Origin: Kocuria palustris
Lineage (GTDB): Bacteria; Actinomycetota; Actinomycetes; Actinomycetales; Micrococcaceae
Direction of reading: 5' to 3'
Assembly (NCBI RefSeq): GCF_016907795.1
Contig: NZ_JAFBCR010000001.1
Location: 2,046,001 to 2,110,000 of the forward strand
DNA length: 64,000 nt
Position 1 is the stretch's first letter. Each line of letters begins with the position of its first letter. The position numbers were made by a program, and so were the translations under genes. Shown here piece by piece: positions 17,010 to 26,085 of this stretch. The notes under the pieces were generated by a model. That model was given only the letters and a program-made list of their open reading frames with translations, had not been told where the DNA came from and did not search any database.

Positions 17010-18491
17010 TCAGCGGATGCCGCGCATGCCCCGGGTGATCGTGCGGGACAGTGCCAGGGTGATCACGCCGATGCCGATCGTGATCGCGCCCAGGGTGCCG
17101 AAGTACACGGCTTCGGAATCGGCGCTGTAGAACCCGGCCAGCGAGCCGGACAGCGCGGTGCCTAGGGCGACGGCCAGGTAGTACAGGGAGATCATCAGCA
17201 CCGGCATGGCCTCCGGCGAGAGCTTGGTCGACAGCGACAGCCCCACCGGCGAGACCATCAGCTCGCCCATGGTGGCCACCAGCATGATCAGTGCGATCCA
17301 CCACACGGACACGGCCGCCACCGAGACCTGGGTGAGGAAGATCAGGAACGCCGAGCCCATGAGGATCAGCCCCACGCCGAACTTGGTGGCGGTCACCGGC
17401 TGGCGCTTGCCCAAGGTGGTCCACAGGTAGGCGAAGACTGGAGCCAGCAGGATGATGAACGCCGGGTTGAAGGACTGGACCCAGGGGATCGGGACCTGCC
17501 AGCCGAACACGTCGAGATCCAGTCGCGTGTCGGCATAGACCGTGATGACGGTGAACTGCTGCTGGAACAGCGCGAAGAACGCCGCCGTGCCGATGAACAG
17601 CGGGATGAAGGCGATCACCCGGGAGTGCTCGTCCGCGGTGAGCTTGGAGCTGGTCAGCATGATCGCGAACAGCGCGACGGCCGCGACCACGCACACGGCC
17701 ACGATCGTTCCGGCCAGATTGGCGGCGGTGAGCAGCCCGCTGGCGACGGCGATCACGACCACCGCGACGGCTGCGATCGCGATGGCGATCCACTTGGGGT
17801 AGGCCGAGCGCGGCAGCGGATCCGGCACGACGTGGACCGACGACGGCATGCTGCGGCGGTTCCAGGCGTAGATGCCCAGGCCCAGCGCCATGCCGGCGGC
17901 GGCCAGGCCGAAGGCGAGGTGGAAGCCCCATTCCCGCTGGGCCCAGCCGGTGAGCAGGGGCCCGAGCAGGCCGCCGATGTTCACGGACATGTAGAAGATC
18001 GAGAACCCGCCGTCGCGGCGGGTGTCCTCTCGCGTGTAGAGCGAGCCCACCAGGTTGGTGATGTTCGCCTTGAGCCCGCCCGAGCCGATCGCGATGAGCC
18101 CCAGGCCGATGCCGAGGCCCCAGACGGCAGGGATCAGCGCCAGCGAGATGTGCCCGGCCATGATGAGGATGCCGCTGAGGAACATCGCCCGCTCGGAGCC
18201 GGTCAGGTGATCGGCCACCCAGCCGCCCAGGATGGCGCACAGGTAGACGGTGCCGCCGTAGGCGCCCACGATGCCGGTGGCCACGGCCGAGTCGATGCCC
18301 AGCCCGCCGTCGGCCACCTGCCAGTACATGTAGAGCAGGACGATGCCCTGCATGCCGTAGAAGGAGAAGCGCTCCCACAGCTCGACCGAGAACAGAGGCG
18401 CGAGCAGTCGGGGATGGCCGAAGAATCCGCGGTCCGCCTGCGCCTCAGCGGTCGAGGAGCTGGAATCTGGTAGAGGTGTGGTGGGGGACAT
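17010..18491 (-). CDS. dtpT: POT-family proton-dependent oligopeptide transporter
   Basis: 493 residues, 12 to 14 helices. The first helix has the POT signature ELWERFSFYGMQGIVLLYM (ExxERFxYYG type), followed by GAYGGTVYLCAILGGWVAD. FFALFQQQFTV and SVNIGGLLGP are further family features. These symporters import di- and tripeptides. ATG 18491 (MSPTTPLPD) is chosen since it stands at the edge of the divergent promoter. It shares that promoter region with the acyltransferase gene and ends in a two-way terminator. Confidence 0.9.
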   Translation of the reverse strand: MSPTTPLPDSSSSTAEAQADRGFFGHPRLLAPLFSVELWERFSFYGMQGIVLLYMYWQVADGGLGIDSAVATGIVGAYGGTVYLCAILGGWVADHLTGSERAMFLSGILIMAGHISLALIPAVWGLGIGLGLIAIGSGGLKANITNLVGSLYTREDTRRDGGFSIFYMSVNIGGLLGPLLTGWAQREWGFHLAFGLAAAGMALGLGIYAWNRRSMPSSVHVVPDPLPRSAYPKWIAIAIAAVAVVVIAVASGLLTAANLAGTIVAVCVVAAVALFAIMLTSSKLTADEHSRVIAFIPLFIGTAAFFALFQQQFTVITVYADTRLDLDVFGWQVPIPWVQSFNPAFIILLAPVFAYLWTTLGKRQPVTATKFGVGLILMGSAFLIFLTQVSVAAVSVWWIALIMLVATMGELMVSPVGLSLSTKLSPEAMPVLMISLYYLAVALGTALSGSLAGFYSADSEAVYFGTLGAITIGIGVITLALSRTITRGMRGIR

Positions 18492-18583
18492 CCCTGCACT
18501 GTGCACCTCATGGCATTCCCGATCGAGCATCTCTGGGGTCGGTCGCGTACCGTGTCGCGAACACCACACTGAACTGCTGTTCC

Positions 18584-20710
18584 GTGCATGTATTCGCTTG
18601 TGTAAACTCGTTCTCGATACTGCACTCGACAACGCCCTGGGAGATCCCCATCGCTGCGCCAGTCCTCGCCCCGGTCTCCTCGGCCGGACCCGCTGCCTCC
18701 TCATCGCCTCGTCGCCCCGAGATCCAGGGGCTGCGCGGACTCGCCGTCGTCCTCGTGGTGGCCTTCCACTTGTGGGGCTTCGGCGTCTCCGGCGGCGTCG
18801 ACGTCTTCTTCGTGGTCTCGGCGTATCTGCTGACGATGTCCTTCGCGCGCAAGGCCGAGGAGGGCAGGCCTCTGGCGCTGGTGCGCTACTGGTCGCGCAC
18901 GTTCGTGCGGCTGCTGATCCCCGTGGCGATCGCGCTGCTGGCGGTGCTGGTCGCGATCCTGGCCTTCTACCCGGCCTCGCGCTGGGATTCCCTCTGGACG
19001 CAGCTCTTCGGCGCGGCCACCTACTCGCTGAACTGGGTCCTGGCCGCGGCCTCCGTCGATTACTACGCTGGCGGCGGGGTCGCCTCGAGCCCGGTGCAGC
19101 ACATGTGGTCGCTGGCCGTGCAGGGGCAGGTCTTCGTGCTGTGGCCGCTGGTGATCGCCGTGGCGCTGGGGCTGTCCAAGGCGACGGGTCGTCGCTTCCG
19201 CCCGGTCGCGATCGGGGTTTTCGGCCTCGTGCTGGCGGCCTCGCTGACGGCCTCCGTGATCGTCACCCCGATGGAGCCCGGCCCTGCGTACTTCCACACC
19301 GGGCTGCGGCTGTGGGAGTTCGCGCTGGGCTCGCTGGCCGCGCTGATCTTCACCTCGCGGCTTTCGCGACGGGTCTCGCTGGTGCTGGGCTGGGGCGGAT
19401 TCGCGGCCGTGGTCCTGACGGGCTTCGTGGTCGGCGGCAGCGGCCTCTTCCCTGGCTGGGCGGCGCTGATGCCCACTCTCGGCGCTGTCGCGCTGCTGAT
19501 CTCGCGGGACGGCGGCGGGCGTCGTGGAGTCCACGTCCCCCTGTCCTGGTCCGCTCTGACCTGGCTGGGCGATCGCTCCTACGGCATCTATCTCTGGCAC
19601 TGGCCGCTGATGATCACCTGGCTGCTGCTCTCGGGCGCGCAGACGGCCTCGCTGGGCGCCGGCCTGCTGATCTTCGCAGCATCGGTCGTGCTGACCCTGG
19701 GCACGGAGAGGGCCGTCGTGCTGCTCAGCTCCCCGCAGCGGGCCCGCGCCCGAGCCTCCACACGCAAGGAGCTCGTGCGTCTGGCTGCGATCGTCGCGGC
19801 GGTGACGGTGCCGGTCAGCGCGGCGCAGGCGTGGACGATCTCGCAGTCCGAGCTGCAGGCCTCCTACGAGGTCACTCCGGAGAACTACCCGGGTGCGGCC
19901 GCTGCCATAGATGGGGCGCCCGAGGCCCCGGACCTGAGGCCCGTGCCCCTGTGGTCCGAGGTCGACGACGAGTGGGGCGATCCTGGCGGTGAGGTCTGCG
20001 AGTCCAAGCCGGAGGGCTTCGATGACTCCGCCGAGTGCTACGTCTACGACCCTGCTGCCGGGGATGGGCGAGAGGAGCAGCGCACCGTCGTGCTGCTGGG
20101 CGACTCGCACGCCAAGCAGCTCTCCGAGCCCCTGAAGATCGCGGCCGAGAACCGCGACTGGCGCCTGGTCACCTTCGTCTACGCGGGCTGCCGCTACACC
20201 GGGCACGACGACGCCCTGCCGCCCGAGTGCAATGACTTCAACCGCGCAGCCGAGGCGGCTGTCCTGGAGCTCGACCCGGATGCCGTGATCGCCCAGGGCA
20301 CCCGGTCCCAGATGCCCGATCAGGACCAGCGCGAGATCGTGGTGCCGCAGTGGAGCGAGGGCGTGGCCGGCTTCCAGGAAGCGGGCATCCCGGTCGTGAG
20401 CGTGCGCGACAACCCGCGCTGGGGCCGCGACATGTTCGAGTGCGTCGATCTCTACGGCGAGGACTCCCACCTGTGCGGCGACCCGGTGGACGAGGCGCTG
20501 GGCGGCCAGGCGATCGAGGACCAGTGGGCGGACGAGAATCCCGAGGTGCCGCTCGTAGACCTCACCGATCTCTACTGCCCCGACGGGCACTGCGGCCCCA
20601 CGGTCGGCAACGTGATGATCTATCGCGACCTCGACCACGTCACGGCCATGTTCGGACGGACCACGGCGCCGATGCTCGAGCAGAGGCTCGTGGACGCACT
20701 GGGCTGGTGA
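18584..20710 (+). CDS. Acyltransferase-3 with C-terminal SGNH domain (OafA-like)
   Basis: About 708 residues. The N-terminal half is an acyltransferase-3 membrane domain with IQGLRGLAVVLVVAFHLW (conserved R and catalytic His), GGVDVFFVVSAYLL and GIYLWHWPLMITWLL. A linker leads to an extracytoplasmic SGNH-type esterase domain with VVLLGDSHAKQL (nucleophile Ser in GDSH) and a closing Asp-His pair in YRDLDHVTAMF. Such proteins O-acetylate surface polysaccharides or peptidoglycan. The start is uncertain: GTG 18584 is used, but only a non-standard ATC at 18650 follows a good GGGAG site, and an ATG at 18476 overlaps the neighbour. Confidence 0.83.
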   Translation: MHVFACVNSFSILHSTTPWEIPIAAPVLAPVSSAGPAASSSPRRPEIQGLRGLAVVLVVAFHLWGFGVSGGVDVFFVVSAYLLTMSFARKAEEGRPLALVRYWSRTFVRLLIPVAIALLAVLVAILAFYPASRWDSLWTQLFGAATYSLNWVLAAASVDYYAGGGVASSPVQHMWSLAVQGQVFVLWPLVIAVALGLSKATGRRFRPVAIGVFGLVLAASLTASVIVTPMEPGPAYFHTGLRLWEFALGSLAALIFTSRLSRRVSLVLGWGGFAAVVLTGFVVGGSGLFPGWAALMPTLGAVALLISRDGGGRRGVHVPLSWSALTWLGDRSYGIYLWHWPLMITWLLLSGAQTASLGAGLLIFAASVVLTLGTERAVVLLSSPQRARARASTRKELVRLAAIVAAVTVPVSAAQAWTISQSELQASYEVTPENYPGAAAAIDGAPEAPDLRPVPLWSEVDDEWGDPGGEVCESKPEGFDDSAECYVYDPAAGDGREEQRTVVLLGDSHAKQLSEPLKIAAENRDWRLVTFVYAGCRYTGHDDALPPECNDFNRAAEAAVLELDPDAVIAQGTRSQMPDQDQREIVVPQWSEGVAGFQEAGIPVVSVRDNPRWGRDMFECVDLYGEDSHLCGDPVDEALGGQAIEDQWADENPEVPLVDLTDLYCPDGHCGPTVGNVMIYRDLDHVTAMFGRTTAPMLEQRLVDALGW

Positions 20711-21149
20711 CTGCGCTTGCACGTGTTGGGCCGCAGCTGTCCGCACTTGCGCCCACCTGAATCGAGTGGTGCTGATCATGCGGCGAGTTCCGCCCCCAGG
20801 TCAGAGGCTGGTCGTCATGAATTGAAGATTCATGAGAAGTCAGGTTGCTTCACTGCTCATTTCACGGATGGCCCCGTGCAGAGGACCATGTATGGGGTGA
20901 TCCGACAGTGCAGGATCTCCGGCTCCGCCGCGAGAACCCGCCATCGGGTCCGTCGGCGCGCAGCATCGGGGGGTGCGGCGCGCCGGTTGAGCTCAGCTGC
21001 AGCAGCCCGAGTGGTCTCTGCGGTCGGGCTCTGGGCCGGGTTCGGTCGGGGGGCCGGACCCGGCCCGCTTTCATGCCCGGACCTTCTCCTGCCCATCAGC
21101 GCGACGTTGTGCTCCTTGTGCTGTCGGAGCCGCACGGGAGACTTCCGGC
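20711..21149 (+). other. Gene-free interval with two inverted repeats
   Basis: No supported coding frame. TCATGAAT-TGAAG-ATTCATGA (20815-20835) is an 8-bp-arm AT-rich palindrome that could be an operator. GGGCCGGGT / ACCCGGCCC (21033-21041 and 21058-21066) is a 9-bp stem that could end the acyltransferase transcript. The helicase promoter must also lie here. Confidence 0.5.
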
Positions 21150-23318
21150 ATGACTCAGCAACTCCGCCCAGCTGATGACGTCTCCGGACTCGAGTCGGAG
21201 GCCCTCGAGCTGCTGCGCGCGCTGACCGGCCGCCCGGATGCCGTCTTCCACCCGGGCCAGTTCCAGGCCATCTCCGCGCTGGTGGCGGATTCCCGTCGGG
21301 CTCTGGTCGTGCAGCGCACGGGCTGGGGCAAGTCCGCCGTCTACTTCATCGCGTCCCTGCTGCTGCGCGCCCGCGGGGCAGGCCCCACGCTGATCGTCTC
21401 GCCGCTGCTGGCGCTCATGCGCGACCAGGTCGCCGCCGCCGAGCGGGCCGGCGTGCGCGCCGCCTCCATCAGCTCCGCCAATGCCACCGAGTGGGGACAG
21501 ATCCTCGAGCAGCTGGGCCGGGATGAGATCGACGTCCTGCTCGTGTCACCGGAGCGGCTCAACAACGCGCGCTTCCGGCAGGAGCAGCTGCCGGATCTCG
21601 TGCGGCGCATGGGGCTGCTCGTGGTGGATGAGGCCCACTGCATCTCGGACTGGGGCCATGACTTCCGCCCGGACTACCGCCGGATCCGTGACCTGATCGC
21701 CCAGCTGCCCAGCACCGTGCCCGTGCTGGCCACCACCGCCACGGCCAATGAGCGCGTCGTGCACGATGTCGAGGAGCAGCTCGGCGTGGGGATCGTGGAC
21801 GCGCAGCGCGAGCCCGTGCTGACGCTGCGGGGCCCGCTGGCCCGCGATTCCCTGCGCCTGGGGGTGCTGCGGATGCCGTCGAACACCGTGCGCCTGGCCT
21901 GGCTGATCGAGCACCTGGGGCAGATGCAGGGCTCTGGGATCATCTACGCCCTGACGATCGGGGCGGCGGAGGACACCACCCAGGCGCTGCGGGACGCCGG
22001 GCACGACGTCCGCTCCTACACCGGGCGAACGGACCCCTCGGAGCGCGAGCAGCTCGAGCAGGAGCTCAAGGACAACCGGGTCAAGGCGCTCGTGGCCACC
22101 TCGGCGCTGGGCATGGGCTTCGACAAGCCGGATCTGGGCTTCGTGATCCACCTGGGGGCGCCGTCGTCCCCGGTCGCGTACTACCAGCAGGTCGGTCGTG
22201 CCGGTCGTGCCACGGACAGCGCGGATGTCCTGCTGCTGCCCGGCAGCGAGGACCGGGAGATCTGGGAGTACTTCGCCACGGCCTCCATGCCCACCGAGGC
22301 CAAGGCCGGTGCTGTGCTCACCGCGCTCGAGCAGCACGGCGGGCCGCTGGGGCCGGGGGCGCTGGAGGCGCGCGTGGACATCAAGCGCACCCCGCTGACC
22401 CTGCTGCTGAAGGTCCTGGCCGTGGACGGGGCGGTCGAGCAGGTGCAGGGCGGCTGGCAGGTCACCGGTCAGCCCTGGCACTACGACTCCGAGCGCTACG
22501 ACCGCATCCGCCGAGCCCGGGTGGACGAGCAGAACGCCATGCTCGACTACCAGAACAGCTCCAGGTGCCGCATGCAGATGCTGATCGAGCAGCTCGACGA
22601 CCCCCACGCGGAGCCCTGCGGACGGTGCGACAACTGCGCGGGGCCCTGGTACTCGGATCACGTCAGCGGAGAGGCCTCGCAGGCGGCCACGTCCTCGCTG
22701 CAGAAGGTCGGGGTGCTGATCGAGCCGCGGGCGCAGTGGCCCACCGGCATGGACCGGCTCGGCGTGCAGGTCAAGGGCCGGATCCCGGAGGAGGAACGGG
22801 CGGAGAACGGCCGTGCGGTCGCGCGCCTGACCGATCTGGGCTGGGGCAACCGGCTGCGGGAGATCTTCCACGACGACGCCGAAGGCTGCCCCGTCGATCA
22901 GCAGGTCGATCCCGCCCTGGGCAAGGCGGCGATCGAAGTCCTGGCCGCCTGGGACTGGCAGCGCCGTCCGGCCGGCATCGTGGCCATGCCGTCGCTGTCG
23001 CGGCCGCAGCTGGTCTCCTCGCTCGCCCAAGGTCTGTCCCAGGCCGGGCGGATGCCGCTGCTCGGGCAGCTCGGGCTGGCGGAGGGGCATCCGCGGCAGG
23101 GCTCAGGGGGCAACGGGGCGTATCGGCTGGCGGCTGTGTGGGAGCGCTTCATCGTCACGCCGCAGATCCAGCAGGGGCTCGACCAGCTGCAGGGCCAACC
23201 CGTGCTGCTGATCGACGATCTCGTGGACAGCCGATGGACCCTGACCGTGGCCGCCCGTGCGCTGCGCCGAGCCGGCTCCGGGCCCGTCCTGCCGTTCGTG
23301 CTGGCCTCGCGCGGCTGA
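21150..23318 (+). CDS. RecQ-family helicase with phosphoribosyltransferase-like tail
   Basis: 722 residues. Walker A GWGKS (58-62), DEAH box (160-163) with CISDWGHDFRPDYRRI, motif III TTATAN, and helicase C domain ending SALGMGFDKPDLGFVIHLG...YYQQVGRAGR. A four-Cys RecQ zinc module lies near 473-496 (CRM...CGRCDNC), followed by a winged-helix-like stretch. Residues from about 570 end in VLLIDDLVDSRWTLT (685-699), a degenerate version of the PRPP loop of type-I phosphoribosyltransferases. The helicase half looks complete; whether the tail binds a nucleotide is unknown. Similar fusions exist in actinobacteria. It may act in recombination or repair. Confidence 0.88.
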   Translation: MTQQLRPADDVSGLESEALELLRALTGRPDAVFHPGQFQAISALVADSRRALVVQRTGWGKSAVYFIASLLLRARGAGPTLIVSPLLALMRDQVAAAERAGVRAASISSANATEWGQILEQLGRDEIDVLLVSPERLNNARFRQEQLPDLVRRMGLLVVDEAHCISDWGHDFRPDYRRIRDLIAQLPSTVPVLATTATANERVVHDVEEQLGVGIVDAQREPVLTLRGPLARDSLRLGVLRMPSNTVRLAWLIEHLGQMQGSGIIYALTIGAAEDTTQALRDAGHDVRSYTGRTDPSEREQLEQELKDNRVKALVATSALGMGFDKPDLGFVIHLGAPSSPVAYYQQVGRAGRATDSADVLLLPGSEDREIWEYFATASMPTEAKAGAVLTALEQHGGPLGPGALEARVDIKRTPLTLLLKVLAVDGAVEQVQGGWQVTGQPWHYDSERYDRIRRARVDEQNAMLDYQNSSRCRMQMLIEQLDDPHAEPCGRCDNCAGPWYSDHVSGEASQAATSSLQKVGVLIEPRAQWPTGMDRLGVQVKGRIPEEERAENGRAVARLTDLGWGNRLREIFHDDAEGCPVDQQVDPALGKAAIEVLAAWDWQRRPAGIVAMPSLSRPQLVSSLAQGLSQAGRMPLLGQLGLAEGHPRQGSGGNGAYRLAAVWERFIVTPQIQQGLDQLQGQPVLLIDDLVDSRWTLTVAARALRRAGSGPVLPFVLASRG

Positions 23319-23377
23319 GCCGGCGCCGTTCCTCATCGGGGGCAGGGCTTCCGCGCTGGTCGGCGGCCGCACGTCGA

Positions 23378-23405
23378 CAGGGTCAGAGCATGCGCTTTGA
23401 CCCTG
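23378..23405 (+). terminator. Short hairpin after the recQ-like gene
   Basis: CAGGGTCA and TGACCCTG form an 8-bp stem with a 12-base loop, about 60 bases past the helicase stop and before the tRNA promoter. No T-run follows. Confidence 0.45.
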
Positions 23406-23481
23406 CCCGTAGGGGCCATTAGAGTGTCGTTCGCTGTTTGATCAGGAGAGTGCCGCCGTGCACCCTCTGCCACGACAGCAT

Positions 23482-23570
23482 GGAGACGTGCCAGAGCGGC
23501 CGAATGGACTTCACTGCTAATGAAGGATCCGGGGAAACCTGGATCGGGGGTTCAAATCCCCCCGTCTCCG
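23482..23570 (+). tRNA. tRNA-Ser(GCU)
   Basis: Acceptor GGAGACG pairs with CGTCTCC, discriminator G. The anticodon loop CTGCTAA gives GCT, and a long class-II variable arm (GGATCC...GGATC) identifies serine. The T-arm is GGGGG-TTCAAAT-CCCCC. CCA is not encoded. The gene is intact although an IS481-type element abuts it, because the insertion duplicated the 3' end. Confidence 0.93.
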
Positions 23571-23574
23571 CAGC
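23559..23574 (+). repeat. Left direct repeat flanking the IS
   Basis: CCCCCGTCTCCGCAGC, comprising the tRNA-Ser 3' end plus four bases, is repeated exactly at 24896-24911 on the other side of the element. It is the presumed target duplication. Confidence 0.75.
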
Positions 23575-24895
23575 TGTGATGTCTCAGTACATCGGAAACA
23601 CCCCGAACCCTCAGGTTCGGGGTGTTTTTCGTTGTGGCTGGTACTTCCGCGTGGGGTCCAGGGTGAGCTCGCGGAGGATCTCTCCGGTGGCCTTGGCCAC
23701 GATGGTGATCTCGCGGTCCTCAACGATCAGAACGACGTGGGTTCGGGCGTGGGCTCGGCCGATGCCGATGTGGAAGAGCTGGCCGTCGTAGCGCAGCGTG
23801 ACTTTGCCCGTGGCGTCGATCTTGTCGGTGCGGAACCGGGTCGTGGCCGGTGCCAGGGGCCCTGGGGTGTCCTTCGGTGCGGCGATGTAGGCGGCGTACG
23901 GGGTGGTCTTCTTCGCTGAGTGGATCCGCTGAGTGTTGTAGATCTCGCGGAACTGATCGAGCAGGGCCTGCAGGCCCGGCAGGTCTGCTGGTGGGGGCTG
24001 GGCTGCCAGCCACTTCTTCAGGGTCTGCTGGAAGCGCTCGACTTTGCCCTGGGTCTGCGGGTGGCCTCCGCGGCCGTTGCGCTGTTCGATGCTGCGGGAG
24101 CGCAGCAGCTTCTCGAAGGCGTTGACTCCGCCGCGGTAGCGGGCAGTGTAGACCAGCCCGTTGTCGGTCAGGGTCGAGGCCGGGGGCCCGTAGATCTTGG
24201 TGGTGGCGGTGAAGGTCTCGACCACGATCGCGCCGGTGATGCGCTGGTGAGCCGAGATGTGCAAGGCCATGCGGGAGTAGTCATCCAGCCAGGTGATGAT
24301 CTCCACGTCGTGCTCGCGCCAGGCCTGCGCTGAGGGTCGAGGTGGTGTTGCCGGAGCTGGGGGCGCTGGTGGGGTCAGGGCGGTGTGGGTGAAGTCGGAT
24401 TGCCAGCAGGAGTTGGGCAGGTCGGCTTCGAAGCGGTGCAGCGAGGACTTGGGACGCTTGCGGGGTTCGGCGGTGATGAGTCCTTCGCGCTGCAGGATCC
24501 GGGCGATCGTGGCTCGGGAGGGGATGGGCAGCTCGGGTCGGGTGGTGGCCAGGGTCGCGGCGATGGTGGCCGGGCCGGCGTCGAGGCCTTGGGTGGTGAG
24601 CTCGGTGCGCAGGGCGGTGATCGCGCGGATCGTGGCTGGTGGGGTGGCTGCGGGGTGTCCGTGGGGTGTGGAGGGCTTGGTGTAGTAGGCGGCTGTGCCT
24701 TCGCGGGCCCACTGTCTCAATAGCTTGGAAACCATCGAGGGTGAGACGCCGTAGGCCCGTGCTGCTTGGGCTTGGGTGAGGGTTCCGGTGGTCACGGCGG
24801 TGATGATCTGGCGGCGACGGGTCATGTCTCATCGTGGGTCCGGTGGTGTTGCTGGGGTATTGAGACATGTGGTGACGAGGTATTGAGACTCAACA
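23575..24895 (-). mobile_element. IS481-family insertion sequence, about 1.32 kb
   Basis: Ends TGTGATGTCTCAGTACATCG and (complement of the right end) TGTTGAGTCTCAATACCTCG match at 16 of 20 positions. They enclose one transposase gene reading leftward. The right end carries a second GTCTCAATAC box (24858-24867 complement), a likely transposase site. The left end has a strong 14-bp hairpin with a T-tract (23596-23627), whose loop holds the transposase stop. It should terminate both the tRNA transcript and incoming transcription. Confidence 0.82.
23611..24825 (-). CDS. IS481-family DDE transposase
   Basis: 404 residues. N-terminal HTH (QAARAYGVSPSMVSKLLRQW, about 19-39), a second HTH region, then the rve/DDE core: WQSDFTH with Asp144, LTDNGL with Asp221, and HPQTQGKVERF with Glu263. 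The 41-residue spacing between the last two fits IS481/IS3-like enzymes. All catalytic residues are present and the frame is unbroken, so the element may be mobile. Confidence 0.93.
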   Translation of the reverse strand: MTRRRQIITAVTTGTLTQAQAARAYGVSPSMVSKLLRQWAREGTAAYYTKPSTPHGHPAATPPATIRAITALRTELTTQGLDAGPATIAATLATTRPELPIPSRATIARILQREGLITAEPRKRPKSSLHRFEADLPNSCWQSDFTHTALTPPAPPAPATPPRPSAQAWREHDVEIITWLDDYSRMALHISAHQRITGAIVVETFTATTKIYGPPASTLTDNGLVYTARYRGGVNAFEKLLRSRSIEQRNGRGGHPQTQGKVERFQQTLKKWLAAQPPPADLPGLQALLDQFREIYNTQRIHSAKKTTPYAAYIAAPKDTPGPLAPATTRFRTDKIDATGKVTLRYDGQLFHIGIGRAHARTHVVLIVEDREITIVAKATGEILRELTLDPTRKYQPQRKTPRT

Positions 24896-24911
24896 CCCCC
24901 GTCTCCGCAGC
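24896..24911 (+). repeat. Right direct repeat flanking the IS
   Basis: Second copy of CCCCCGTCTCCGCAGC; only this tRNA fragment exists on the right side. The original tRNA trailer and terminator follow it. Confidence 0.75.
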
Positions 24912-24935
24912 ATCAGCCTCGTCAGAGGCGGCAGG

Positions 24936-24968
24936 ACGACCCCCGTGGCGACACGGGGGTCGTTTTTT
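24936..24968 (+). terminator. Original rho-independent terminator of tRNA-Ser
   Basis: ACGACCCCCGTG-GCGA-CACGGGGGTCGT followed by TTTTTT: a perfect 12-bp stem and T-run. It is now separated from the tRNA by the IS. Confidence 0.88.
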
Positions 24969-25012
24969 CGTCGACGCGGACCTCATCTGGCCTTCCGACA
25001 AGGAGCATCGGC

Positions 25013-26035
25013 GTGAGCACAGCAGCTGATCATCCGTCCTCGTCCGAGCACCACGGGCAGTCCGGATCGCAGGACAGCGGCGGCAGCTCGTTCACCGTCG
25101 TCCTGGCTTTCGCGGCCAACCTGCTGGTGGCCCTGGCCAAGTCCACGGTCGCCGCGCTGAGCGGATCGGCCTCGATGGTCGCGGAGGCTGCCCACTCCTG
25201 GGCCGACACGGGCAATGAGATCTTCCTGCTGGTGGGCGAGCGTCGCTCGCGTCGGGCCCCGGATGCCTCCCACCCGCTGGGCTACGGCCGTGCCGGGTAC
25301 GTCTGGGCGATGTTCGCTGCGATCGGCCTGTTCGCCGTGGGCTCCGGGGTCTCGATCTGGCACGGCATCCAGTCCTTGGGCGGCGAGGGCGAGGACGGCG
25401 GCTACGGCTGGGCCTATCTGGTGCTCGTCGTGTCATTCGTGCTCGAGGGGACGTCGTTCCTGCAGGCGCTGCGCCAGGCCCGTTCCGGCTCCCATGCCCG
25501 CCGCGTCAGCCCGCTGCGCTACATCCGCACCACCTCGGACTCGATGCTGCGTGCGGTGTTCGCCGAGGACTCGGCCGCGCTCGTCGGCCTGCTGATCGCA
25601 GCAGGCGGGATGGTCATGCATCAGATCACCGGCAACGCGATGTGGGATGCCCTGGGCTCCATCCTGGTCGGCGTGCTGCTGGGGGTCGTGGCGGTCGTGC
25701 TGATCCGGCGCAATGTCCAGCTGCTCACCGGCGAGGGCGGCAGCCCGCGCGGGCGCAACCGCCTGCTCTCGATCCTCCTCGAGCACCCCGACATCGAGTC
25801 CGTGAGCTTGCTGCACACCGAGTGGGTCGGTGCCGACAGGCTGTTCGTCGTGGCTTCCGTGGACGTGACCGGCGATGTCCGGGAGTCCGAGCTGCGCGCC
25901 CGGGTCCAGGCCGTCGAAGATCTGCTCGAGCAGGAGCCTGTGGTGCAGCGCGCGCTGCTGACCCTCACCCGGCCCGGAGACCAGACCCGTCTGGGCCTCG
26001 AGCCGCTTCCTGAGTGGTACCGCAACGAGTCCTGA
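25013..26035 (+). CDS. Cation diffusion facilitator (CDF) metal transporter
   Basis: 340 residues with six helices. The start is GTG 25013 after AAGGAG. Helix 2 region SMVAEAAHSWADTGNEIF carries the CDF metal site (H...D type, here HSWAD), followed by HPLGYGRAGYVWA, a family hallmark. A second metal pair HQI...D lies in helix 5, and a C-terminal ferredoxin-like cytosolic domain (residues about 245-335) follows. CDF proteins export Zn, Mn or Fe by proton antiport; HxxxD in helix 2 does not decide which. It is a single gene ending at palindrome copy D. Confidence 0.87.
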   Translation: MSTAADHPSSSEHHGQSGSQDSGGSSFTVVLAFAANLLVALAKSTVAALSGSASMVAEAAHSWADTGNEIFLLVGERRSRRAPDASHPLGYGRAGYVWAMFAAIGLFAVGSGVSIWHGIQSLGGEGEDGGYGWAYLVLVVSFVLEGTSFLQALRQARSGSHARRVSPLRYIRTTSDSMLRAVFAEDSAALVGLLIAAGGMVMHQITGNAMWDALGSILVGVLLGVVAVVLIRRNVQLLTGEGGSPRGRNRLLSILLEHPDIESVSLLHTEWVGADRLFVVASVDVTGDVRESELRARVQAVEDLLEQEPVVQRALLTLTRPGDQTRLGLEPLPEWYRNES

Positions 26036-26085
26036 GCCGGTCGAGGACCCGATCCTCGCCCCAGCCGGGCCGGTTCCCTGTGTGC

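Noticed and set aside
20845-21153. A small gene upstream of the recQ-like gene
   Set aside because: Three frames overlap here with no ribosome site or recognisable motif, and hairpins interrupt the interval.
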